Shown here: piece after piece, positions 24,810-32,595 of the stretch | Layout: each line of letters begins with the position of its first letter | How positions within the stretch are numbered: position 1 is the first letter of the stretch | Assembly (NCBI RefSeq): GCF_000787855.1 | Contig: NZ_BBPQ01000082.1 | Span: 1-36,006 of the forward strand | Length of the DNA stretch: 36,006 nt | Source of the DNA: Streptacidiphilus anmyonensis | Lineage (GTDB): Bacteria > Actinomycetota > Actinomycetes > Streptomycetales > Streptomycetaceae | Direction: 5' to 3' | The notes under the pieces: generated by a model | Told to the model about the DNA's origin: nothing | The model's database searches: none | The model's input: the letters and a program-made list of their open reading frames with translations, nothing else | Translations under genes and position numbers: made by a program

Positions 24810-26138
24810 ATGGAAGAACGCTCCACCGACCACGCCGCGGCGGCGACGTCCGCGCGGATCCAGGACCGGCCCGAGGAGGCGCCGCCGACAGGGGAGGCGG
24901 GGACCGCCGAGGCGGCGACCGGCGCCGCGGCGACCGGCGAAGGGGCCATCTGGTCCCGCAACTTCCGGTACTACTTCACCGCCCGCAGCGCGGGCCTGCT
25001 CAGTTGGGCCATGTTGCCCGTCGCGGTGTCGGCCGGTCTGCTCAGCGGCGGGTACGGCCTGGGCACCGCCGGGTACGCGATGGCCTTCCTGGTGGGCCCG
25101 TTCGCCGGGCTGGTGCTGTTCGGCGGGGTGCTCGCCGACCGCTTCACCGCCCGTCGGCTGATGATCGCCGCCGATCTGACCAATCTCACCGCCCACACGC
25201 TGCTCGCGCTCCTGTTCATCCACGGCATCGACCATCTCTGGCAGCTGTACGCGCTGCTGGTGGTGGCCGGAACCGCCAACGCGATGTTCCAGCCGGGCGC
25301 CTCCTCGACCGTGCCGCTCGTGGCGCGGGACGTGCAGGGCGCCAACGGCGTGCTGCGCACCTCCGAGGCGCTCACCGGGCTGGGCGGACCGGCGCTGGCC
25401 GGGGCCATGGTCGGGCTCGGGGCCACCGGCTGGGTGATGGTGATCTCCGCCGTCGCCTACGGGACCAGCGCGACCTGCCTGTTCGCGCTCCGGCTCGGGA
25501 AGGTGCCCGCCCCGCCCGCCGGCGAGAGCCTGTGGCGCAACCTGGCGGTGGGCTGGCAGGAGTTCCGCTCCCGCAGCTGGCTCTGGGGCGTGATCGTGAT
25601 CTGGATGTTCTACGCGGTGCTCTCCTGGGGACCGCAGCTGTCCGTGGCCGCCAGCGTCATCGTGCCCAGGCACGGAGCGGCCGCCTTCGGTCTGATCAAC
25701 TGTGCGCTGGGCGGGGGCACCGTGGCCGGCGGCCTGCTCGGGATCCGCTACAAGCCCGCACACCCGCTGGCCGCCGGGGCGGTGGCGATGATGGCCTACC
25801 CGCTCTACCCGCTCGGCATCGTGCTCGGATGGCCGGTCTGGCTGCTCGCCGCCGCCCAGGTCGTGGTCGGGGTCGGGATCGGCGTCTGGGGCGTCATGTG
25901 GGCCACCAGTGTGCAGACCCAGGTGCCGGGCGAGGTGCTCAACCGCGTGCACGCCTACGAGGTGGCGGGTTCGGTCGGCATGTATCCGATCGGCAGCGCG
26001 CTGGCGGGCCCGGCCGTCGGGGCGTTCGGCACTGACCCGGTCCTCATGGTGGGCGTGGTGGTCTCGCTGCTCACGGCCTGCGCCCTGCTGGCCGCCCGCC
26101 CGATCCGCACCCTGGGCCGGGCGCCGTCCCGCGCCTGA
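24810..26138 (+). CDS. MFS exporter
   Basis: A 442-residue major facilitator with a hydrophilic N-terminal tail of about 45 residues and 11-12 membrane helices. The loop motif GGVLADRFTARRLMIAADL (residues about 105-123) is the conserved MFS motif A. The overall pattern fits the drug/siderophore exporter (DHA3/EntS-like) branch. It is the last gene of the operon, 6 bases after the deacetylase stop. It likely exports, and confers self-resistance to, the cluster product. A very long hairpin follows. Confidence 0.88.
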   Translation: MEERSTDHAAAATSARIQDRPEEAPPTGEAGTAEAATGAAATGEGAIWSRNFRYYFTARSAGLLSWAMLPVAVSAGLLSGGYGLGTAGYAMAFLVGPFAGLVLFGGVLADRFTARRLMIAADLTNLTAHTLLALLFIHGIDHLWQLYALLVVAGTANAMFQPGASSTVPLVARDVQGANGVLRTSEALTGLGGPALAGAMVGLGATGWVMVISAVAYGTSATCLFALRLGKVPAPPAGESLWRNLAVGWQEFRSRSWLWGVIVIWMFYAVLSWGPQLSVAASVIVPRHGAAAFGLINCALGGGTVAGGLLGIRYKPAHPLAAGAVAMMAYPLYPLGIVLGWPVWLLAAAQVVVGVGIGVWGVMWATSVQTQVPGEVLNRVHAYEVAGSVGMYPIGSALAGPAVGAFGTDPVLMVGVVVSLLTACALLAARPIRTLGRAPSRA

Positions 26139-26150
26139 ACGGCGCCTTCG

Positions 26151-26222
26151 GCACCGAAGACGTGGACGGCCCCGGCGCCCCGCATGGCAGCGGGGCGCCG
26201 GGGCCGTCCACGTCTTTGGTGC
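26151..26222. terminator. 33-bp-stem bidirectional terminator at the cluster/das boundary
   Basis: Positions 26157-26183 and 26190-26216 are a perfect 27-bp inverted repeat around a 6-base loop (ATGGCA). With one G-U pair the stem extends to 26151-26222, 33 bp in all. It lies between the convergent MFS gene and dasR and must end transcription from both sides. The stem is unusually long for a streptomycete terminator. Confidence 0.9.
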
Positions 26223-26247
26223 GCCGTCGGTGTCCGACGCCGCGGGC

Positions 26248-27018
26248 TCACGCCTCCGGGCGACGCAGGCGGGTGGTGAACTTGTAGCGGTCGCCGCGGT
26301 AGACCGAGCGGACCCACTCGACCGGCTCGCCGCCGCCGTCGAAGGAGTGGCGGGAGAGCAGCAGCATCGGCAGGCCGACGTCGGTGCCGAGCACGCCCGC
26401 CTCGCGCGGGGTGGCCAGGGAGGTCTCGATGGTCTCCTCGGCCTCGGCGACGTGCACGGAGTACACCTCGGAGAGCGCGGTGTAGAGCGAGTTGTACTTG
26501 ACCAGGTTCCGGCGCAGCGCGGGGAAGCGCTTGGCGCTCAGGTGCGCGGTCTCGATGGCCATCGGGTCCCCGTTGGCCAGGCGCAGGCGCTCGACCCGCA
26601 GGACGCGGCCGCCCGGGCGGATGTCGAGCAGCTCGGCGAGCCGGTCGTCGGCGGTGATGTAGCCGACCTCCAGCAGCCGCGAGGTCGGCTCCAGGCCCTG
26701 CGCGCGCATGTCCTCGGTGTAGGAGGTCAGCTGAAGCGCCTGGGAGACCTTGGGCTTGGCGACGAAGGTGCCCTTGCCCTGGATCCGCTCCAGCCGGCCC
26801 TCGACCACCAGCTCCTGGAGCGCCTGCCGCACCGTGGTGCGGGACGTCTCGAACTCCAGCGCCAGGGTGCGCTCCGGCGGGACGGGCGTGCCCGGCGCCT
26901 GGGTCTGGGTGATCTGCAGCAGATGGCGCTTGAGGCGGTAGTACTTCGGGACGCGGGCCGTGCCGCCGTTCTCCTGCGTCTGGGGCGCTTCCACGCCCAC
27001 GCCCCCATCCGTCGTCAT
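26248..27018 (-). CDS. dasR: GntR/HutC-family global regulator DasR
   Basis: A 256-residue repressor with an N-terminal winged helix (about 25-88, including [20 protein letters not shown] and [15 protein letters not shown]) and a C-terminal UTRA effector domain. The sequence is close to S. coelicolor DasR along its whole length, for example [31 protein letters not shown] and [15 protein letters not shown]. DasR is known to repress N-acetylglucosamine uptake and chitin-use genes through dre sites, to be released by phosphorylated amino sugars, and to control antibiotic regulators. ATG 27018 has AAGGAA about ten bases upstream. It is separated from dasD by 141 bases in which I see no full dre. 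Confidence 0.96.
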   Translation of the reverse strand: MTTDGGVGVEAPQTQENGGTARVPKYYRLKRHLLQITQTQAPGTPVPPERTLALEFETSRTTVRQALQELVVEGRLERIQGKGTFVAKPKVSQALQLTSYTEDMRAQGLEPTSRLLEVGYITADDRLAELLDIRPGGRVLRVERLRLANGDPMAIETAHLSAKRFPALRRNLVKYNSLYTALSEVYSVHVAEAEETIETSLATPREAGVLGTDVGLPMLLLSRHSFDGGGEPVEWVRSVYRGDRYKFTTRLRRPEA

Positions 27019-27159
27019 CGCGGGTTCTCGTTCCTTTCGGTGGGGTCCTCGCCTGGTCGCCGGTGCCGTCGTCGGCACGCTGCTGCGGGACCAATGGTGG
27101 CACGTCGGCGCTGCCCGGCAAGCACTGCCGAGACTACTGGCAGCCCGGACGGCGACGGC

Positions 27160-28737
27160 TCAGGCGATCCGGGCGACCTGCGCGCCCGGGCCCGCCAGCG
27201 CCTCCGCCGCGGCGACGCCGCAGACGCGGGCGCCACCGAAGGTGGTCAAGGTGGTGACGCCGCGGTCGGCCAGCACCGAGTCGACGCCGTAGGCGGTGCC
27301 GATCTCGACGACCACGGCGTCGGGGCGCGCGGCCGTCAGCTCCAGCGTCGCCCGCTGCATCCACGGGTGGCGGTGCAGGTCGCGCACCACGATCACGAGC
27401 GGACGCCCGACCGCCGCGCCCAGCAGCGGTTCGGTGTCGACCCGTCCTTCGGCAGCGTCGACCGCGGTGCGGATCAGACCCGCCGTCTCCAGCCGGGCGG
27501 CAGGCGCGCCGACGCGGGCGGTGGTCGTGCCGGGCAGGAACTCGCTCAGCGGTCCGGCCACGCCCCACGGCGTCTCCGAGCCGACGGCGAAGTTGGCGGC
27601 CGGTGAGAACTCGACCACGTGCGGCACACCGCGCAGCGGGGTGAGCGCCCCGTGGACCCGCAGGGCGCGCCGTGCCGCCGTCAGGCCGATGCCGGGCACC
27701 GCGGAGTCCTTGGTCTCGCGTCGCAGCTGCGCCGACCAGCGCGCGACGGCGCGGTTGCGCTCGGCGGCCTCGTGGAGCCGCTCCTCCGGCAGCCGGCCCT
27801 CGCGGACCGCCCACAGGAGTGCGTCGCGCAGGTAGAGGAAGGTGGCCTCGTCCTCGAGCCCGCCGCCGACGCAGATGGTGTCGGCGCCGACCGCGATGGC
27901 CTTGACCGTGCCCTCGGCGATGCCGTGGGTGCCGGAGATGGCGCCCATCTCGATGCCGTCGGTGACGATCAGGCCCTGGTAGCCCAGCTCCTTGCGGAGC
28001 AGGTCGTGCAGGATCGCCCGGGACATGGTGGCGGGCAGCTCGGGGTCGTAGGCCGGGAAGAGGATGTGGGCGGTCATGATCCCCTTCACGTCCGCGGCGA
28101 CCGCGGCCTTGAAGGGGACCAGGTGCTCGTCGAAGCCGGCGGCGGTGAGGTCGATCCGCGGCAGGCCCAGGTGCGAGTCGGCGGCGGTGTCGCCGTGGCC
28201 GGGGAAGTGCTTGGCGCAGGCGGCCACACCGGCCGACTGGACGCCGCGCACGTAGGCGGCGGTGTGCCGGGCGGCCAACTCTCCGTCGCCGCCGAAGGAG
28301 CGGACGCCGATGACCGGGTTGTCCGGGTTGGTGTTGACGTCCGCGTCCGGCGCGTAGTTGAGGTTGATGCCGGCGGCGGCCAGGTCGAAGCCGATGGACC
28401 GGGCGACCTCTTCGGTGAGCGCCACGTCGTCGACGGCGCCCAGCGCCAGGTTGCCGGGGTAGGAGGAGCCGGAGACGGCTTCCAGTCGGGTGACGTCGCC
28501 TCCCTCCTCGTCCGTCGCGATCAGCACGTCGGGGTTGAGCGCGTAGAGCGAGGAGGTGAGCGCGGCGACCTGGGCGGGGTCGGCGATGTTGCGTCCGAAG
28601 AGCGCCACGCCGCCCAGCTCCCCCGAGTCCAGGTGTCGGCGCACCCAGTCGGGAGCCGTCAGACCGGAGAAGCCTGGCTGGAGCACCGCACCGGCGTCTG
28701 CGAGCAGTTGGACGGTGTCCGGGCCGGGGTTGGTCAT
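27160..28737 (-). CDS. dasD: GH3 beta-N-acetylglucosaminidase DasD
   Basis: A 525-residue cytoplasmic glycoside hydrolase of family 3, NagZ-like branch. The hallmark KHFPGHGDT (176-184) with DSH (187-189) supplies the His-Asp acid/base dyad, and D260 in GLIVTDGIEM is the nucleophile. The C-terminal domain (about 370-525) is the second alpha/beta domain found in longer GH3 enzymes. It splits chitobiose-type sugars brought in by DasABC. ATG 28737 has the conserved start MTNPGPDTVQLLADAG; the longer frame to 28854 lacks conservation. No signal peptide. It lies downstream of dasC behind a hairpin. Confidence 0.92.
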   Translation of the reverse strand: MTNPGPDTVQLLADAGAVLQPGFSGLTAPDWVRRHLDSGELGGVALFGRNIADPAQVAALTSSLYALNPDVLIATDEEGGDVTRLEAVSGSSYPGNLALGAVDDVALTEEVARSIGFDLAAAGINLNYAPDADVNTNPDNPVIGVRSFGGDGELAARHTAAYVRGVQSAGVAACAKHFPGHGDTAADSHLGLPRIDLTAAGFDEHLVPFKAAVAADVKGIMTAHILFPAYDPELPATMSRAILHDLLRKELGYQGLIVTDGIEMGAISGTHGIAEGTVKAIAVGADTICVGGGLEDEATFLYLRDALLWAVREGRLPEERLHEAAERNRAVARWSAQLRRETKDSAVPGIGLTAARRALRVHGALTPLRGVPHVVEFSPAANFAVGSETPWGVAGPLSEFLPGTTTARVGAPAARLETAGLIRTAVDAAEGRVDTEPLLGAAVGRPLVIVVRDLHRHPWMQRATLELTAARPDAVVVEIGTAYGVDSVLADRGVTTLTTFGGARVCGVAAAEALAGPGAQVARIA

Positions 28738-28804
28738 GGTTCCTTCCCTCACAGGGTTCTTGATGTGCCCCTGACAGGGCTTTGAGGCGTCGGAGGGCGA
28801 TGGC

Positions 28805-28848
28805 GGGGTGCGCGGGGCGGGCTGAGCGGGACTCGCGCCGCGCACCCC
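28805..28848 (-). terminator. Hairpin between dasC and dasD
   Basis: An 11-bp perfect stem (28805-28815 with 28838-28848) sits just after the dasC stop at 28856. It may lower transcription into dasD or protect the dasABC transcript end. Confidence 0.6.
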
Positions 28849-28855
28849 CGGCACG

Positions 28856-29761
28856 TCAGCCCTTGACCGCGCCGGCGGTGAGGCCGGAGGCGACGCGACG
28901 CTGGAAGATGACGAAGAGGATGATCACGGGCATGGAGACCATCAGCGCGCCGGCCATCTGCGAGCCGTAGTCGGCGCCGTGGGTCGGGGTGGAGGAGAAG
29001 CCGGTCAGCCACACCATCGCGGTCTGCTGGTCGTTGCTGGAGAGCAGGATGTTGGCGATGACGAACTCGTTCCACGCCTGGATCCAGCAGAAGACGCCGG
29101 TGGTGATCAGGCCGGGAACGGTCAGCGGCAGGATGATCCGGATGAAGGCGCCCCAGCGCGTGCAGCCGTCGACCAGGGCGGCCTCGTCGAGTTCCTTGGG
29201 GATGTTGACGATGAAGGAGCGCAGCGTCCAGACCACGTAGGGGATGGTGAAGACCAGGTAGGCCAGGATGACGCCGAAGGCCTGGTCGTACAGGCCGATG
29301 TTCTTCAGGATGAAGAACATCGGGATGACCAGCGACAGCAGCGGGACCATCTGCACCACGAGCATGGCCGCGATGAAGAAGTTGCGGCCGGTGAAGCGGA
29401 ACCGGGCCACGGCGACGGCGCCGAGGAAGCCCACCGCCAGGCCCATGGCGACCGCGCCGATGGTGATCATCGCGACGTTGCGCATGTCGGGCAGGAAGTT
29501 CGGGTCGGTGAAGACCGTCCTGAAGCTGGCGGTGTCGAAGCCGGTGGGCCAGAACGTCGGGTCGACGCTGAGCAGGTCCTTGCCCGTCTTGATCGGGGTG
29601 ATGATCATCCAGTAGATCGGGAAGAACATCACGACCGCGAAGAGCACGGCGACGGCGTTCCAGATCGGGGTCGCCCACCGGCGGCGGCCGACGGCGTCGT
29701 CCTCACGGCTGCGTCGCAGGCCGCCGGGCTGGACGCGACCGGGCTTGATGCTGAGTGACAT
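28856..29761 (-). CDS. dasC: Chitobiose ABC transporter permease DasC
   Basis: A 301-residue inner-membrane permease of the MalG type, with six helices beginning at WNAVAVLFAVVMFFPIYWMI. The EAA loop is ELDEAALVDGCTRWGAFIRIILP (about 195-217), which contacts the ATPase. ATG 29761 shares its A with the stop of dasB (TGATG). With DasB it forms the channel for N,N'-diacetylchitobiose. No ATPase gene is present in the window; in streptomycetes the shared ATPase MsiK is encoded elsewhere. Confidence 0.92.
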   Translation of the reverse strand: MSLSIKPGRVQPGGLRRSREDDAVGRRRWATPIWNAVAVLFAVVMFFPIYWMIITPIKTGKDLLSVDPTFWPTGFDTASFRTVFTDPNFLPDMRNVAMITIGAVAMGLAVGFLGAVAVARFRFTGRNFFIAAMLVVQMVPLLSLVIPMFFILKNIGLYDQAFGVILAYLVFTIPYVVWTLRSFIVNIPKELDEAALVDGCTRWGAFIRIILPLTVPGLITTGVFCWIQAWNEFVIANILLSSNDQQTAMVWLTGFSSTPTHGADYGSQMAGALMVSMPVIILFVIFQRRVASGLTAGAVKG

Positions 29762-30741
29762 CAGTCCTGCTCTCCGATCTTGATGACCTGGCGGATGTAG
29801 AAGATCAGGACCGCCAGCATGAGCAGGATCATCAGGATCGAGATCACGGCGCTGGTGCTGTAGTGCGAACTGCCCAGACCCTGCTGGTAGAGGTAGATGC
29901 CGAGGACGCGGTAGCCCTCCTCCGGCGAGTTCTGACGCAGCGCCCAGATCTGGCCGAAGACCTGGAAGTCCCAGATGAAGCTGAGGGCGGTGCACAGCAC
30001 CAGGAAGGGCTTGATCACCGGCAGCACCACGTGCCGGAAGGTCTGCCAGCCGTTCGCCCCGTCGAGCTTCGACGCCTCGACGAGCTCCTTGGGCACCTGG
30101 GTCAGGGCCGCGTTGAGGCCGATGACCAGGAACGGCAGCGCACCCCAGAGCACCGCGAGCGCGACCACGACGTAGAGGCCCTGGTTCGAGTCGGCGAACC
30201 AGTCGTGGGTGCGCCAGCCCGTGTTCCCGGTGATTCGGTAGAGGAGGTAGTCCACGACGCCGCCGGTGTTGGCGAAGAGCCAGCGGAAGACGGTGCCGGT
30301 CACGATCTGCGGGATGGCCCAGACGAACATCAGCGAGGTGACGACGGTGACCTTGGCCCAGTTGGAGACCCGCTGCAGCAGCAGGCCGAACAGGAGAGCC
30401 AGCACGATGGAGGCGGTGACGACCTCCAGCGTGAACAGCACGGTCCGCTCGGTCGCCTGCCAGAACTCGGCGCTGGAGAGCACCTTGGTGAATCCGTCGA
30501 AGCCGATGAACTTCACCAGCGACGGCGCCGACAGGTGGAGGTAGTCGTTCACGTTCTGGAAGGCCAGAACGAACAGGTCCACCAGGGGGTAGGCCAGCAC
30601 GCCGACCAGCACCACCACGGCAGGGGCGATCAGCACATAGGGGACGTAGTTCCCACGGATGCGCACGCCCCCGCGTGCTGACTTCGAGGCCTTCGGCTCA
30701 TCAGCGGCGGCCGGCACGCGGTCGCTTTCCATCACACTCAT
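29761..30741 (-). CDS. dasB: Chitobiose ABC transporter permease DasB
   Basis: A 326-residue MalF-type permease with a hydrophilic N-terminal tail of about 35 residues and six helices (first: YVPYVLIAPAVVVLVGVLAYP). The EAA loop is ELVEASKLDGANGWQTFRHVVLP. ATG 30741 is chosen because AAGGA lies about ten bases upstream; the frame continues to 30792 without a ribosome-binding site. It is translationally coupled to dasC and separated from dasA by a 16-bp hairpin. Confidence 0.92.
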   Translation of the reverse strand: MSVMESDRVPAAADEPKASKSARGGVRIRGNYVPYVLIAPAVVVLVGVLAYPLVDLFVLAFQNVNDYLHLSAPSLVKFIGFDGFTKVLSSAEFWQATERTVLFTLEVVTASIVLALLFGLLLQRVSNWAKVTVVTSLMFVWAIPQIVTGTVFRWLFANTGGVVDYLLYRITGNTGWRTHDWFADSNQGLYVVVALAVLWGALPFLVIGLNAALTQVPKELVEASKLDGANGWQTFRHVVLPVIKPFLVLCTALSFIWDFQVFGQIWALRQNSPEEGYRVLGIYLYQQGLGSSHYSTSAVISILMILLMLAVLIFYIRQVIKIGEQD

Positions 30742-30768
30742 CTTCAGGTCCTTCCCACCCGCCCCGGG

Positions 30769-30809
30769 CGGAGCGGGCGACCGGCTGAGCACACCGGTCG
30801 CCCGCTCCG
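30769..30809 (-). promoter_or_regulatory. Intercistronic hairpin between dasA and dasB
   Basis: A perfect 16-bp stem (30769-30784 with 30794-30809) with a 9-base loop, just after the dasA stop. Such structures after a binding-protein gene usually stabilise its 3' end and limit read-through, so the binding protein is made in excess over the permeases. Confidence 0.8.
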
Positions 30810-30832
30810 TGCGAGATCCGAGATCTGGTCGA

Positions 30833-32161
30833 TCAGCCCGCGTTCAGGTCGGCCAGGATGGTGGTCTGCGCCGTGGTGAGCTCGCTGGTCGCGTCCTTGC
30901 CGGTCGCGATGTCGCTCAGCGCGTTCTGCAGCGCGACCTCGTCGGAGGCCTGGCTCCAGTAGGGGCTGTTCGGGATGAACCAGGTCTTGCCCATGGCCGC
31001 CTCACCGGTCGCCTTGTTGGCCGGGGACGCGGCCTCGTAGGCCGGGACGAGGGTCTTGTTGTTCGGGATGGCGTACTTGGCCAGCGTCGTCTGCTGCGCG
31101 GTGTTGGTGAAGATGCGCAGGAACTCCGCGCCCAGGCCCGGGTTGGCGGCGTGGGTCGGGACGGCCAGGTCGGAGCCGCCGAGGAAGGCCGGGGTCGGGG
31201 CGTCGGCCGTGGCGCCGGGCAGCGGCACCTCGCCCAGGACGCTGGCGAGCGCCGGGTTGCCGCCCTGCGCCGCCGGGGCGGAGACCGAGCCGACCTCCCA
31301 GCCGTTGCCCACGATGGCGGCGATGTTGCCCTTGGCCATCAGCGCGTCCTGGTTGTTCTCGTCGGTGGTGGCGCCGCCGACCGAGTAGTTCTTCTGCAGG
31401 TCGGCCCAGGTCTGGATGCCCTTGACGAAGTTCGGGTCGCTCAGCGTGCCGGTCCACTTGCCGCCGCTGCTCTTGGCGATGACACCGCTGGTGCCGAAGT
31501 CCGCCGCGCCGAAGGAGACCGCGGTGTACCAGTCCTTGCCCGGCAGGTAGAGCGCGGAGAAGTTCGGGTTCGAGGCGTTCTTGGCCTTCACCTTGGCCAG
31601 GTCGGCCTGGAGCTCGTCCAGCGTGGTGGGCGCCGTGGTCACGCCGGCCGCGGCGAAGAGGTCCTTGCGGTAGATCAGGACGCGGGAGCCGGCGTAGTAC
31701 GGGATGGCGTAGGTCTTGGTGCCGTCGCCGCTCTCACCGGAGGCGGCGAGGGAGTCCAGCCAGGACGAGGAGTTGTCGAACTTGCTCTTGACCGAGGTCA
31801 GGTCGACGAAGGAGCCGGCCGCGATGTACTTGGCGGTCTGGGTGTTGCCCAGCTCCAGCGCGTCGGGGGCGTTGCCGGAGAGCAGGGCCGTGTCCAGCTT
31901 GGTGCTGTAGTTCGGCCAGTTCTGCCACTCGATGTTGACCTTGGCGCCGGTCTCGTCCTGGAACTGCTTGACCGCCGCGTTGACCACGTCCGGCCAGCCC
32001 TTCTGGGCGTCCTGCATGATCCAGACGGTGATCGTCTTGCCCTTGCCGTCCGTGGAGAGCGTGCCTTGGGAGGACGAGCCGGAGGTCGACGACGAAGAGG
32101 AGCAGGCGGCAACGGAGAGAACGGTCGCCAGCGCGGCGGCTGCAGCGATCTTGCGCTTCAA
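30833..32161 (-). CDS. dasA: Chitobiose-binding lipoprotein DasA
   Basis: A 442-residue extracellular solute-binding protein, family 1. The TTG start at 32161 (reading MKRKIAAAAALATVLSVAAC) follows a strong AGGAGGAAG five bases upstream and gives a compact lipoprotein signal with lipobox VAAC (C21). The ATG at 32194 in the same frame would put a hydrophilic stretch before it. The mature part has DALELGNTQTAKYIAAG, IPYYAGSRVLIYRKDLF and FLGGSDLAVP, typical of the chitooligosaccharide/N-acetylglucosamine branch. It is expected to be the main binding protein for DasBC. Two dre sites lie upstream. Confidence 0.93.
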   Translation of the reverse strand: MKRKIAAAAALATVLSVAACSSSSSTSGSSSQGTLSTDGKGKTITVWIMQDAQKGWPDVVNAAVKQFQDETGAKVNIEWQNWPNYSTKLDTALLSGNAPDALELGNTQTAKYIAAGSFVDLTSVKSKFDNSSSWLDSLAASGESGDGTKTYAIPYYAGSRVLIYRKDLFAAAGVTTAPTTLDELQADLAKVKAKNASNPNFSALYLPGKDWYTAVSFGAADFGTSGVIAKSSGGKWTGTLSDPNFVKGIQTWADLQKNYSVGGATTDENNQDALMAKGNIAAIVGNGWEVGSVSAPAAQGGNPALASVLGEVPLPGATADAPTPAFLGGSDLAVPTHAANPGLGAEFLRIFTNTAQQTTLAKYAIPNNKTLVPAYEAASPANKATGEAAMGKTWFIPNSPYWSQASDEVALQNALSDIATGKDATSELTTAQTTILADLNAG

Positions 32162-32288
32162 AACTTCCTCCTGCGGGAGAAACGAATGTGGCACCGGTTG
32201 TTCTCGGAGGGGTTCCGAAGCCTGACCGTGCCGGAAGTGGGGGTGCGGGTGGAGGCGCTGGCGCCCAACGCTCCGACGCAGCTACCTG

Positions 32289-32304
32289 ATTGGTGTAGAC
32301 CAGT
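32289..32304. promoter_or_regulatory. dre site 1 of dasA
   Basis: On the minus strand ACTGGTCTACACCAAT; it matches the dre consensus ACTGGTCTAGACCACT at all but two or three positions. It lies 128 bases from the dasA start. Confidence 0.85.
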
Positions 32305-32312
32305 GAACGGAG

Positions 32313-32328
32313 ATTGGCATGGACCAAT
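32313..32328. promoter_or_regulatory. dre site 2 of dasA
   Basis: On the minus strand ATTGGTCCATGCCAAT, palindromic in its outer ATTGG/CCAAT arms. Its centre is 24 bases from dre site 1. Two dre sites upstream of dasA are also known from S. coelicolor. Confidence 0.8.
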
Positions 32329-32561
32329 GAGGACCGTCAAGGGCTCTCGGTGGAGCACTTCCAAGCCGTTATCAATGCTTGACATGGGGTGGCCACGGCT
32401 CCGCGCGGTCATGCCAGGACTGGACCATTCCCCTTGGGGAAATCCCCCGAATCGGAACGTATAGGGGCGAGTCGGCCGCTGGGTGACGGTCTGATAACGG
32501 CTCGCCGGGTATTTCTCCGACTCCCTTGACGGCCGCTTCCGGGCACCGTGAGACTCCCGCA

Positions 32562-32577
32562 ATTGGTCGAGACCATT
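32562..32577. promoter_or_regulatory. dre site of the divergent binding-protein gene
   Basis: ATTGGTCGAGACCATT has TGGTC and GACCA arms both perfect. It ends 18 bases before the ATG at 32596, a position that would block transcription or early elongation when DasR binds. Confidence 0.85.
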
Positions 32578-32595
32578 GGGGAGAGTGGTGCGGAC

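Larger units (their letters stand above)
32162..32595. promoter_or_regulatory. Divergent das control region
   Basis: A 434-base intergenic stretch between dasA and the second binding-protein gene. It holds two dre sites on the dasA side and one on the other. On the minus strand, TTGACG near 32337-32342 could be the -35 of dasA, which would put dre 32313-32328 in the spacer. On the plus strand, TTGACA lies near 32379-32384. No other feature is evident. Confidence 0.65.

Noticed and set aside
27061-27105. ACCAATGGT-like palindrome upstream of dasR, as a possible autoregulatory dre
   Set aside because: The arms are in the wrong order (CCA...TGG instead of TGG...CCA), and only a TTGGTC half-site matches on the minus strand.
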